DNA from: Bradyrhizobium sp. Y36
GTDB taxonomy: Bacteria; Pseudomonadota; Alphaproteobacteria; Rhizobiales; Xanthobacteraceae
DNA length: 64,000 bases
Direction of reading: 5' to 3'
NCBI RefSeq assembly: GCF_002531575.1
Contig: NZ_NWTI01000009.1
Location: 62,001 to 126,000, forward strand
Made by a program: the position numbers and the translations under genes. This document shows, piece after piece, positions 16,320 through 25,177 of this stretch. The notes below the pieces were generated by a model. That model was given only the letters and a program-made list of their open reading frames with translations. It ran no database searches and was not told the origin of the DNA. The stretch's first letter is position 1; every line of letters starts with the position of its first letter.

Positions 16320-17233
16320 TGGCGGATCCGAAGCGATGGCAGATCGGGTTGGTCGGATATGGCGAGGTCGGCCGGATCCTGGCCGAGGATCTGCGCCAAC
16401 AGGGTATCAAGGTCGCGGCCTATGACATCAAGCTCGGAGGCGAGCAGGGCGCTCCGCTGAGGGAGCATGCGACCAGATTTGGTGTCGTGCTCGCGGCGTC
16501 TCATGCCGAGCTGACCGCGAAATCCGATTTCATCATCTCCGCGGTCACGGCGAGCCAGGCCGTTCCGGTGGCGAAAGCCTGCGGGGCAGCGATCAACCAG
16601 GGCACCTGGTTCCTCGATTTCAACTCGGCCTCTCCCGGCGCCAAGCAGCGCGCCGCGGCGCTGATCGACGGCGCGTTCGGACGCTATGTCGAGGGTGCGG
16701 TGATGACCTCGGTGCCGCCGTATCGCATCAAGGTGCCGCTGTTGCTCGGTGGTCCCGGCGCGAGGGAGCTGGCGCCGCTGCTGAACGCGATCGGCTTTGC
16801 CGCGAAGGTTGCGAGCGACAAGCTGGGCGTGTCTTCGGCGGTGAAGATGTGCCGGAGCATCATGATCAAGGGCCTGGAGGCCATGGTCATCGAGAGTTTT
16901 ACCACCGCACGCGCTTATGGCGTCGAGGATGCAGTGCTGGCCTCACTCGCCGAGACCTTTCCGGCGATCAACTGGGAGAAGCAGGGGGCCTATTTCTTCC
17001 AGCGCGTGATCGAGCACGGCCGCCGCCGCGCCGAGGAGGTGCGCGAGGTCGCCGAGACGGTGCGTGAGGCAGGGCTGACGCCGTGGTCGGCGCAGGGCAC
17101 GGCCGAGCGTCAGGCCTGGGTGGCTGATCTGGCCGACGAAGGGCTGTTCGGCATCAGGGGCAGCAAGGAGTTCGCGCGCAGCGCTGATTGGCGTACCGAG
17201 GCCGACCGGATACTGGCAAGAATCAAGCGCTGA
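16319..17233 (+). CDS. NAD(P)-dependent oxidoreductase, DUF1932 type
   Basis: 304 residues of the 6-phosphogluconate / 3-hydroxyisobutyrate dehydrogenase superfamily. The Rossmann turn is GLVGYGEVGRILAEDL (about 10-25), with LDFNSASPGAKQ as the substrate-side motif and the all-helical DUF1932 C-terminal domain carrying the conserved Lys in SSAVKMCRSIMIKG (about 177-190). It is the last gene of the pyrone-dicarboxylate operon and overlaps its predecessor by one base. The substrate is probably a hydroxy acid from the same route. It is not LigC, the known semialdehyde dehydrogenase of the pathway, which belongs to another family. Confidence 0.75.
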   Translation: MADPKRWQIGLVGYGEVGRILAEDLRQQGIKVAAYDIKLGGEQGAPLREHATRFGVVLAASHAELTAKSDFIISAVTASQAVPVAKACGAAINQGTWFLDFNSASPGAKQRAAALIDGAFGRYVEGAVMTSVPPYRIKVPLLLGGPGARELAPLLNAIGFAAKVASDKLGVSSAVKMCRSIMIKGLEAMVIESFTTARAYGVEDAVLASLAETFPAINWEKQGAYFFQRVIEHGRRRAEEVREVAETVREAGLTPWSAQGTAERQAWVADLADEGLFGIRGSKEFARSADWRTEADRILARIKR

Positions 17234-17249
17234 TGCTGAACGCGAACGT

Positions 17250-17570
17250 TCAGCTCAGGACCTTGCCGACGTCGCGATAGCTGGAAATTTCGTCACGGGC
17301 GAGCTCGATCAGATCGACCAGACTCTTGGCCTTGCGGACGACCTGCTCCCTGGCGGGCGCGGCGCGGAACTCGGTGACGATCATGCGGATGCACTTGTCC
17401 GCGGTATCCAGCGTCCAGAGCGCGCGGGTCATGTCGTCCTGCGTGTGGATCGCCGAGATATCCAGGCCCGACAGGACTTCGCCGATCCCACTCAGTCGCT
17501 TGACGGCCGCTTCCGCGGGCGTGTTGGCCCGAAGGGAGCGATAATCGATGCTGCTGAACGCGTTGAACAT
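17250..17570 (-). CDS. Hypothetical helical protein
   Basis: 106 residues with no signal peptide or membrane helix, predicted mainly helical (TPAEAAVKRLSGIGEVL, MTRALWTLDTADKCIRMIV, KAKSLVDLIELARDEI). I do not recognise the family. It is convergent with the DUF1932 gene, 16 bases away. The gap of about 210 bases upstream holds only a weak GTCCGG/CCGGAC hairpin (near 17656-17674) and no evident gene. Confidence 0.55.
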   Translation of the reverse strand: MFNAFSSIDYRSLRANTPAEAAVKRLSGIGEVLSGLDISAIHTQDDMTRALWTLDTADKCIRMIVTEFRAAPAREQVVRKAKSLVDLIELARDEISSYRDVGKVLS

Positions 17571-17779
17571 TTACATACTTCCCCACTGAACCCAGATGGT
17601 CCAGAGCGCCCCTTTAGTATGATCCGGGCGGCCGCTTGTGCAATGCGCACAGCTACGGTCCGGGATTCTACCGGACTCGGTTTTGCGGCCAGATCGGCAG
17701 TAAAATCAAAGCGAAACGGGCCGAGGATCGGCAGTATTTCCCGACGATTTTACCGTTGGAACTGCGGCTGTAAACGCGA

Positions 17780-19021
17780 TCAGCTTTCGGGCCGGAACAG
17801 GGTGGGCCGTGGCCGCGCAAAGGTCGGTCGGCCGCCCTTGAAGCCCATCATGATGTCAGGCAGTTCGGCAATCGCGAAGCGGCTGTCGCGCGTATCGAGC
17901 ACAACGAGATCGGCGGGGTTGCCGACCTTGATGCCGTAATCGCCGAGGTTCATCAGCCGCGCCGGCTGCTCGGTCACGAGGTCGAGGCAAGTGCCGAAAT
18001 CAGCGACCGAGACCTGCGCGACGTTGGCATAGAAGTTTGCCATGCGCAGCAGCGAGGCATCGCCGAACGGCGTGAAGGGATTGAGCACGTTGTTGGTGGC
18101 GACCGAGCAGACGATGCCTTCGCCCGCGAGCTTGTGCGCAAGCGTCAGCCCGCGTGGCGCGTTGTGGGTCGCCTCGCGCCCCATCAGATAGAGGTCGGTC
18201 GCGGGCAGCACGGTGACGGCGACGCCTGATCTTGCGAGTTGCGCGGTAGTGGCCTGCATCCGCTCCGGCGGCAGGGCCGAGAGTTTTGTGGCATGGCCGA
18301 CCGTGACCCGTCCGCCGTAGCTGCGCCGCTCCGTCTGCCGGCAGACGTCGTCGAGATGGCTCCAGGAGGGATCGAGATCGAAGTCGAGATGGAGATCGAC
18401 GTCGACGTCGAATTCTTCCGCGAGATCGAAGATGCGCTCGAGATGGGCGTTCGGGTCGGTGTCGGTGTAAGGACAGCCGCCAATCACGTCGCCGCCGTCG
18501 CGCAGAGACTGGATCAGCAGGTCTTCGCTGCCGGGATCGTTGGTCAGGCCTTCCTGCGGGAAGACGCACAGCGACAGGTCGATCGCCCAGGCGTAATCGC
18601 GCCGCAGCCGCTTCACGGCTTCGAAGCTCCGCAGGCCGATCCGCGGATCAATTTCCACATGCGTGCGCATACGCGTCGTGCCGTGCGCGATGGCGCGTTC
18701 GAGCACCTTGGCACCGCGGGCGTAGACGTCCTCGACGGTGAAGTCGCGTTTCATCGCCGACACGGCCCGGATCGCGTCGCCGAGACTGCCGTGATCGTGT
18801 CCGCAGCGGTCGAGCAGGCAGGCCTTGTCGAGATGGATGTGGCTATCGACGAAGCCGGGCAGGGCCAGGTGTCCGGCGATATCGACCTCGACCGCTTCGC
18901 AGGCGAGCTTTGGCGCGATCGCGGCGATCCGGCTGCCTTTCACCCCGATGTCGACGGGCGCGGCGGATGATCGCAACAATGCGTTGCGGAAGACCAGGTC
19001 GAAGGCGGACTGGGTGATCAT
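17780..19021 (-). CDS. Cytosine deaminase-like amidohydrolase
   Basis: 413 residues of the CodA-like branch of the amidohydrolase superfamily. Metal-binding motifs are GFVDSHIHLDKA (about 56-67), VDLHLDFDLD, GHATKLSALP and a late acidic NNVLNPF block where CodA has a catalytic Asp region. Such enzymes deaminate cytosine, creatinine or related rings, or open cyclic amides. The run of alternating Asp and hydrophobic residues (EEFDVDVDLHLDFDLD) comes from a locally repetitive DNA stretch. It stands alone and is divergent from the NTF2-fold gene. The substrate is open. Confidence 0.8.
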   Translation of the reverse strand: MITQSAFDLVFRNALLRSSAAPVDIGVKGSRIAAIAPKLACEAVEVDIAGHLALPGFVDSHIHLDKACLLDRCGHDHGSLGDAIRAVSAMKRDFTVEDVYARGAKVLERAIAHGTTRMRTHVEIDPRIGLRSFEAVKRLRRDYAWAIDLSLCVFPQEGLTNDPGSEDLLIQSLRDGGDVIGGCPYTDTDPNAHLERIFDLAEEFDVDVDLHLDFDLDPSWSHLDDVCRQTERRSYGGRVTVGHATKLSALPPERMQATTAQLARSGVAVTVLPATDLYLMGREATHNAPRGLTLAHKLAGEGIVCSVATNNVLNPFTPFGDASLLRMANFYANVAQVSVADFGTCLDLVTEQPARLMNLGDYGIKVGNPADLVVLDTRDSRFAIAELPDIMMGFKGGRPTFARPRPTLFRPES

Positions 19022-19165
19022 GGCTCTTGTGGATGGAACTTAGAGCAATCGGCCGGGATCGGCGGCTCCAGATTATCGGCAGTGTAGCGAGGCAGGTGTT
19101 CAAAATATATGCATGGATTCCGCAACAGTAGCGGTAGTATTCCGTGAATCCGAGGAGAGCCAGCC

Positions 19166-19585
19166 ATGTCCGTTGCCGCACGAGCCGAAACCGCTCAATT
19201 GTCCGACGCCGCGATCGTGGAAGCCTATCTCACGGCATCGATGATCCCCGATCCCAATTCTGCGGCGGCCTATATGGCGCCGGGCACCGTGATCACCTTC
19301 ACCGGCGGGCGCGAGTTCGATCATCCGCGCGGCCCAACCGGCTTCAACGCCAAGCGCTACCGCTGGGTCAAGAAGAAGATGGACCGGTTCGACGTCTGCC
19401 CCGGTGACGGCGAGACCGTGGTCTACAGCGTCGGGACGCTCTATGGCGAATGGAAGGACGGCACCCCGTTCGAGGGCAACCGTTACGTCGATCGCTTCGT
19501 GGTGCGCAATGGCAAGATCACCAAGATGGACGTCTGGAACGACAGCGCCGAGCGCATCCTGGTCCAGCGCGGCATCGACGCGTGA
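19166..19585 (+). CDS. NTF2-like (SnoaL-type) protein
   Basis: 139 residues with the NTF2 cone fold: an N-terminal helix (SDAAIVEAYLTASM), a beta strand region with PGTVITFTGG, and the C-terminal strands GEWKDGTPFEGNRYVDRFVVRNGKI in pieces, ending MDVWNDSAER. Proteins of this fold are small ligand-binding enzymes or isomerases, and the exact role cannot be read. The start follows GAGGAGAGCCAGCC. It is divergent from the deaminase-like gene and may act on a related metabolite (inference). Confidence 0.75.
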   Translation: MSVAARAETAQLSDAAIVEAYLTASMIPDPNSAAAYMAPGTVITFTGGREFDHPRGPTGFNAKRYRWVKKKMDRFDVCPGDGETVVYSVGTLYGEWKDGTPFEGNRYVDRFVVRNGKITKMDVWNDSAERILVQRGIDA

Positions 19586-19761
19586 GGGCCGCTCCGGCGA
19601 CCCAAGGCCGGGCCGTCGCGGCGGAGACGACCATCGCTCGCCGTATCGAAAGCTGCGATAGCTGATAGGCGTCGGCACGTCTGGTGGCTTGCGCACGCCT
19701 GCGCTATCAACGCGCGCGATTGCGCGCCCGGCATGGAGGCGCGAGCCCCTAGGAGCAGCCG

Positions 19762-20670
19762 ATGCGTCTACCTGCCTTTATCCTGGCCCTCACATGTCTT
19801 TCCGGTGCAGCCTCTGCCGATGATCTGTCGGGCACGCTCCAGAAGATCAAGGAGACCAAGAAGATCACGCTCGGCTATCAGGAAGCGTCCGTCCCGTTCA
19901 GCTATCTCGACGGCAACCAGAAGCCTGTCGGCTTCGCCATGGACATCTGCCTGAGGATCGTCGATGCCGTGAAGAAGCAGCTGGGCATGGCCGACATCGC
20001 CGTCGACACGCTCGCCGTGACCTCCTCGAACCGGATCCCCCTGATGGTCAACGGCACGCTCGATCTGCACTGCTCGGCGACGACGAACAATGCCGACCGC
20101 CAGAAGCAGGTCGCCTTCACCAACACGCATTTCCTCAGCGCGACGCGGTTCGCTGCCAAGAAGGCCGCGAAGATCAACACCATCGACGATCTCAAGGGCA
20201 AGGCGGTCACGGCCGTCGCCGGCTCGGTCAACCTGACGCAGCTCGCCAAGGTCAATACCGATCGCAATCTCGGCATCAGCGTGATGCCGGCAAAGGATCA
20301 GGCCGAGGCCTTCCTGCTGCTCGAGACCGACCGCGCCCAGGCCTACGCGCTCGACGACGTGCAGCTCGCGGTCGCGATCGCGCGCTCGAAGGAGCCGCAA
20401 GCCTTCATGATCAGCGAGGAAGCATTTTCGAAGCCGGAGCCTTACGGCATCATGCTGCGCCGCGAGGATGCCCCGTTCAAGGCGCTGGCCGATCGCGCGA
20501 CCGCGGAGCTCTATGCAAGCCCGGAGATCGAGGTTCTCTACAAGACCTGGCTGCAATCGCCGACGCCGCCGAACGGCCTCAACTACAATGTCCCGATGTC
20601 GGCCGCTCTGCGCAACGCGTTCAAGAAGCCGAGCTCGAGCCCGGATCCGGACGTGTACGCGGCGAATTGA
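19762..20670 (+). CDS. Glutamate/aspartate-type ABC solute-binding protein
   Basis: 302 residues. The signal peptide (about 1-19, ending SGAASA-DD) precedes the family 3 fold: KETKKITLGYQEASVPFSY, GFAMDICLRIVDAV, GTLDLHCSATTNN, KGKAVTAVAGSVN. It resembles GltI-type binding proteins for acidic amino acids, with the C-terminal TPPNGLNYNVPMS block typical of that group. No permease or ATPase is adjacent, so it is an orphan binding protein. The start has AGGAGCAGCCG before it. The gap after it (20671-20924) holds nothing I recognise. Confidence 0.87.
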   Translation: MRLPAFILALTCLSGAASADDLSGTLQKIKETKKITLGYQEASVPFSYLDGNQKPVGFAMDICLRIVDAVKKQLGMADIAVDTLAVTSSNRIPLMVNGTLDLHCSATTNNADRQKQVAFTNTHFLSATRFAAKKAAKINTIDDLKGKAVTAVAGSVNLTQLAKVNTDRNLGISVMPAKDQAEAFLLLETDRAQAYALDDVQLAVAIARSKEPQAFMISEEAFSKPEPYGIMLRREDAPFKALADRATAELYASPEIEVLYKTWLQSPTPPNGLNYNVPMSAALRNAFKKPSSSPDPDVYAAN

Positions 20671-20924
20671 GACGAGGGCGCAAGGTCGCCATTGACGCGG
20701 CCTTTACGGGAACGGCGCGGCCGTCGATCAGGCCCTGAAGTGAGGAGTAGCGTGGTCCCCGCGAGACTGCGCTTCATCCGGAGAACGGTTGCTTCGCTGC
20801 TTCATTTCGCGATGCAGCGCGGCTGCTTGCTGTGTTGCCTTGCCGTGTCACTTTGGTCTTGCGGCTTCTATACTCGCTTTGATCCTGGGGCGGGCGAGAC
20901 GCACGGCTGCCTCGCCCGCACGGT

Positions 20925-22136
20925 TCAAGCATTCGAATATTTCTTCAGCTCGAACCGCGCGATCTGGTTGCGGTGCACCTCGTCCGGCCCGTCCGCGAGC
21001 CGCAGCAGACGCGCGGTCGCATAGGCCTGCGTCAAGCCGAAATCATTCGAGGTGCCGCCGCCGCCATGAGCCTGGATCGCCCAGTCGATGATCTGGCAGG
21101 CCATGTTGGGCACGGCGACCTTGATCATCGCGATCTCGGCCTTGGCCACCTTGTTGCCGACGGTGTCCATGGCATAGGCGGCGTTGAGCGTCAGCAGCCG
21201 GGCCTGCTCGATCATGATGCGGGCTTCCGCGATGCGCTCCTGGGTCACGGTCTGCTCGGAGACCGGCTTGCCGAAGGCGACGCGGCTGCGCACCCGGCGG
21301 CACATCTTTTCTAGTGTGCGTTCGGCAAGGCCGATCAGCCGCATGCAGTGATGGATGCGCCCGGGGCCGAGGCGGCCCTGCGCGATCTCGAAGCCGCGGC
21401 CTTCGCCGAGCAGCATGTTCTCCTTCGGCACGCGGACGTTGGTGAAGACGACTTCGGAGGCGCGATCGGGCACGCCGTAGAAGCCAAACACGGGCAGGGG
21501 ACGTTTCACCTCGACGCCCGGCGTGTCCATCGGCACCAGGATCATCGATTGCTGCTTGTGCCGGTCGGCATTGTCAGGGTCGGTCTTGCCCATGAAGATG
21601 CAGATCTTGCAGCGCGGGTCGGTCGCATTGGTCGTGTACCATTTGCGGCCATTGATGACGTAATGGTCGCCGTCGCGCACGATCGAACTTTCGATGTTGG
21701 TCGCGTCGGAGGAGGCGACCGCGGGCTCCGTCATCGCAAAGCATGACCGGATTTCGCCGGCGAGCAGCGGCTTCAGCCAGCGCTCCTTGTCCTTCTCGGT
21801 GCCATAGCGCTCCAGCACCTCCATGTTGCCGGTGTCGGGCGCCGAGCAGTTGAACACTTCGGGTGCCAGATGCGAGCGGCCCATGACCTCGCAGAGCGGG
21901 GCATATTCGAGATTGGTCAGCCCGGCGCCGTGGCTGGACTCCGGCAGGAACAGATTCCACAGGCCTTCGGCGCGCGCCAGCGGCTTCAGCTCCTCGACGA
22001 CCGGATAGACCTTCCACGGCCCGAGCTCCTCGGCCTCGCGATAGAACCGCTCCTCGTTCGGATAGATGTGCCGGTCCATGAAACTCTCGAGCTTGCGCTT
22101 GAGCTCGACGACTTTGGGCGACATCGGGTAGAGCAT
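20925..22136 (-). CDS. Acyl-CoA dehydrogenase (ACAD10/11-like)
   Basis: 403 residues. FAD-binding and active-site blocks are [18 protein letters not shown] (about 130-148), [31 protein letters not shown] and [16 protein letters not shown] near the C terminus. The catalytic base is expected after [10 protein letters not shown] as in long-chain and ACAD10/11 types. It oxidises acyl-CoA to enoyl-CoA in beta-oxidation. The start at 22136 has AAGGAG eight bases upstream. It lies 27 bases after the GH172 gene, downstream of an acyl-CoA synthetase on the same strand, which suggests one transcript. Confidence 0.9.
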   Translation of the reverse strand: MLYPMSPKVVELKRKLESFMDRHIYPNEERFYREAEELGPWKVYPVVEELKPLARAEGLWNLFLPESSHGAGLTNLEYAPLCEVMGRSHLAPEVFNCSAPDTGNMEVLERYGTEKDKERWLKPLLAGEIRSCFAMTEPAVASSDATNIESSIVRDGDHYVINGRKWYTTNATDPRCKICIFMGKTDPDNADRHKQQSMILVPMDTPGVEVKRPLPVFGFYGVPDRASEVVFTNVRVPKENMLLGEGRGFEIAQGRLGPGRIHHCMRLIGLAERTLEKMCRRVRSRVAFGKPVSEQTVTQERIAEARIMIEQARLLTLNAAYAMDTVGNKVAKAEIAMIKVAVPNMACQIIDWAIQAHGGGGTSNDFGLTQAYATARLLRLADGPDEVHRNQIARFELKKYSNA

Positions 22137-22163
22137 CTTTCGTCTCCTTGATCGCAGCCGCAG

Positions 22164-23273
22164 CTACGCGATTTCGAGATAGTCCGGCCCGGGCAATGTC
22201 GGGAAGGGCGCGGTCGGCAGCGTCTGGTACCAGAACGCGACCGAGGCGATGTCGTCCTGCAATGGAAGATATTTTCCGTCCTTCGCGCCGGGTAGCCAGC
22301 CCAGTGCCTGGATCGTCACGCGCAGATCGCTCCGGAAGCGTACGGGATCGGGAATGTGCCAGCGGTAGAGGCCGAAGCGCTGCTGCGATTTGTAGACGCC
22401 GTCGGGACGGATCACTTGCGGCAGGCCGGAATAGGGCGTGGTGAACTCCACGTAGCGGGATTGTCCCTGGCCGGCATGCGCGACATGGGGATCGAAATTA
22501 TAGGAGCCGCAGAAATAGTCCTCTGTGCCGGTGCCGCAGATGGTCGGAAATTCGCCGTCGCCGTCGATGAAGAACTTGATCTCGCCTTCGCCCCACCAGC
22601 CGTTGTTGTTGACGCCCCAGGCCATGTAGGTCCCGATATAATGGCCTGCGCCGTTCACGCCATCGAGGATGGTGTAGACCTCCTTGAAAGGCAGCGGGTT
22701 GGTGCGGCGGAACTGCGCGTGGAAATAGGCGCACTCCTCGGGCACATCCGTGAGCGCATAGTTGATCTGGTAGTAGACCGTGAGCTGCTCCTCGCTGCGG
22801 TTCTCCAGCGTGAAGCGCGCGCGCTTGCGGAACGGCATCTCCCAATAGCAGTTGAACGCGCGGCCGGGATTGACGCAGACCGCGAGCGAGGACACCTGCG
22901 CGAACTCTTCCCATCCGCAGGCGAAGAAGTCGCCGGCGGGGCATTCGACGCTCGGCTGCTCCTGGTCGTCCCAATAGATGCGCAGGATCGAATGACGCAG
23001 ACGCCCGCGCGCCAAGGTCATCCAGATCTGCTGGATCGCCCCTTGTCCGGCGATGTCGGCGAGCACAAGGGTCGCGCCGGGTTCGATGACGACGTAAGGA
23101 GAGACCTTCCAGCCCTGTCCGAGATCGCGGGCCTGGCGCGCCGCGGGGCCGTCGACGGACATGCCGCCCTTGCCCTTCTCGCCTGAAATATTCTCGGGGC
23201 TGATGGAGCGTGTCTGCGCATTCGACAGGCGCGAGAGATTGCCGAGATGCAGACCCAATCCGGAAAACGCCAT
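22164..23273 (-). CDS. GH172-family (DUF2961) protein
   Basis: 369 residues matching DUF2961, now glycoside hydrolase family 172, a jelly-roll family whose characterised members act on fructofuranosides and difructose anhydrides. Key blocks are IQQIWMT and RIYWDDQEQPSVECPAGDFF in the first jelly roll, then WWGEGEIKFFIDGD (Glu219/Glu221 region) and CGTGTEDYFCGSY (237-249) with acidic residues likely to be catalytic. There is no signal peptide. GAGG precedes the start. A sugar hydrolase between an acyl-CoA synthetase and an acyl-CoA dehydrogenase is unexpected. Confidence 0.8.
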   Translation of the reverse strand: MAFSGLGLHLGNLSRLSNAQTRSISPENISGEKGKGGMSVDGPAARQARDLGQGWKVSPYVVIEPGATLVLADIAGQGAIQQIWMTLARGRLRHSILRIYWDDQEQPSVECPAGDFFACGWEEFAQVSSLAVCVNPGRAFNCYWEMPFRKRARFTLENRSEEQLTVYYQINYALTDVPEECAYFHAQFRRTNPLPFKEVYTILDGVNGAGHYIGTYMAWGVNNNGWWGEGEIKFFIDGDGEFPTICGTGTEDYFCGSYNFDPHVAHAGQGQSRYVEFTTPYSGLPQVIRPDGVYKSQQRFGLYRWHIPDPVRFRSDLRVTIQALGWLPGAKDGKYLPLQDDIASVAFWYQTLPTAPFPTLPGPDYLEIA

Positions 23274-23375
23274 GGTGTCCTCGATCCAAGGTGAGCGAGG
23301 CCTTGATATATCGCTCCTCGATCTACCAAAAGATGAAGACCGCGCGCGGAAGTGTCCGTACGCGATCGAACGCCG

Positions 23376-25001
23376 TCAACTTGCGCGATACTCCCTGAAC
23401 TTGTCGCGCAGCGCCGATTTCAGCACCTTGCCGGTGCCGGTCATCGGGAATTCGTCGAGAAATTCGACGGCGTCAGGCATCCACCAGTTCGCGATCTTCG
23501 GGCGCATGTGGTCGAGCAGGGTCTTGCCGTCGACGGTTGCGCCCTTCTTGCGAACGACGAGGAGGAGGGGACGCTCCTGCCATTTCTCATGATGGATCGC
23601 GACCACCGCGGCCTGCAGCACGTCGGGATGCGACAGCGCGACGTCCTCGAGCTGGATCGAGGAGATCCATTCGCCGCCGGACTTGATCACGTCCTTGGAG
23701 CGGTCGGTCAGCGTGACGTGGCCCTGCGGGTCGATCACTGCCATGTCGCCGGTGATCAGCCAGCCGTCGCGGTCGAGCCCTTCGTCCAGCTTCATGTAGC
23801 CGGAGGCGACCCAGGGGCCGCGGGCGCGCAAGTGACCGACGGTCTTGCCGTCGCGCGGCAGCTCATTGCCGGCATCGTCGACGATGCGCAAGGCGGTGCC
23901 GAAACAGGCGCGGCCCGACACCTGGCGCCGGTCGAATTTCTCCTTGTCGCTGAGATGCTCCGAGCCCGGCCGCAGGCCCGGCATCGAGCAGCCCAGCGCC
24001 TCGGTCATGCCCCAGGCCTGGATGTAGTCGATGCCGTAGTCGCGCTTGAGCGTCTCGACCATCGCGCGCGGCGGCGCCGAGCCTGACGACAATGTTGCGC
24101 GCAGCGTGGAGAACTTGTTGCCGGTGCGGCCCAGCCAGTCGAGCAGGATCAGCCAGAAGCTCGGCACGCCGGCGGAGAGCGTCACCTTCTCGCCCTCGAG
24201 CAGTTCATAGAGCTTGTCGGGCTCATAGTTGCGGCCGGGCAGCACCAGCTTAGAGCCGGTATAGGGCGCGGTGAACGGCATGTTCCAGCCGTTGCCGTGA
24301 AACAGTGGCGCCATCGGCATCATCACCTCGCGCACGCCTTCGACGTGCCCCGGCAGGAAGTCGAAATTGCAGCAGGTCATGGTCTGCAGAATCGCGGCGC
24401 GGTGCGAATAGATCACGCCCTTGGGATTGCCTGTCGTGCCCGAGGTGTAGCAGATCGTGGATGCGGACTTCTCGTCGAACTCCGGCCAGGCGAAGCCGGC
24501 GTCGTTCTCCTTGTCCAGCAATTCCTCGTAGCAAAAGACATTGGCAAGCTTGGTCTCCGGCATTCGTTCGCGCGAGGACATCACGACGTAAGCCTCGATC
24601 GTCTTCAGCTGCGGCGCGATCGTCTCGACGATCGGAACCGTGGCGCGGTCGATGAACAGCAGGCGGTCTTCGGCGTGGTTGATGATGTAGACGAGCTGCT
24701 CGGGAAACAGCCTGGGATTGATGGTGTGCAGCACGTAGCCCATGCCGGGCGCCGCGTAGAACATCTCGAAATGCCGGTGGGTATTCCAGGCCAGGGTGCC
24801 GACGCGGTCGCCTTGCTTCATGCCGAGCCGCTTCAGCGCCAGTGCCATGCGCTTGATGCGCGGATGGGCGTCGGCATAGGTGTAGCGATGAACGTCGCCC
24901 TCGATCTCGCGCGCGACGATCTCCGCTTCGCCGTGATAATCGGCAGCGTACTGGATCAGGCCGCTGATCAGGAGCGGCATGTCCATCATCAATCCCTGCA
25001 T
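23376..25001 (-). CDS. Acyl-CoA synthetase (AMP-forming)
   Basis: 541 residues. The adenylate-forming motifs are complete: ICYTSGTTGNPKG (P-loop-like), WGMTEALGCS, LITGDMAVIDPQGHVTLTDRSKD in two pieces, and a C-terminal GTGKVLKSALRDKF with the catalytic lysine. It activates a fatty or aryl acid to its CoA thioester. The medium/long-chain type PLFHGNGWN block is present. ATG 25001 has GGAGGAG upstream; an earlier in-frame start at 25037 is less likely. It is the first gene of a minus-strand cluster with GH172 and acyl-CoA dehydrogenase. Confidence 0.9.
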   Translation of the reverse strand: MQGLMMDMPLLISGLIQYAADYHGEAEIVAREIEGDVHRYTYADAHPRIKRMALALKRLGMKQGDRVGTLAWNTHRHFEMFYAAPGMGYVLHTINPRLFPEQLVYIINHAEDRLLFIDRATVPIVETIAPQLKTIEAYVVMSSRERMPETKLANVFCYEELLDKENDAGFAWPEFDEKSASTICYTSGTTGNPKGVIYSHRAAILQTMTCCNFDFLPGHVEGVREVMMPMAPLFHGNGWNMPFTAPYTGSKLVLPGRNYEPDKLYELLEGEKVTLSAGVPSFWLILLDWLGRTGNKFSTLRATLSSGSAPPRAMVETLKRDYGIDYIQAWGMTEALGCSMPGLRPGSEHLSDKEKFDRRQVSGRACFGTALRIVDDAGNELPRDGKTVGHLRARGPWVASGYMKLDEGLDRDGWLITGDMAVIDPQGHVTLTDRSKDVIKSGGEWISSIQLEDVALSHPDVLQAAVVAIHHEKWQERPLLLVVRKKGATVDGKTLLDHMRPKIANWWMPDAVEFLDEFPMTGTGKVLKSALRDKFREYRAS

Positions 25002-25177
25002 GGTCTCCTCCGGAAGCCACGTCGTTGCGTGGCGCACGCTTGTGATGTGCGCGCGAGGTTAGCGGAACGTCGCGCAGCGTTCACGCAAAAAACATGGGAC
25101 GTGATTGCATGCGTCACTTTTTCGGGGCTAACTGATCCCAGCTGCCGGCGAAGCAGCGTTCGCCGTGGAGGAAATTC

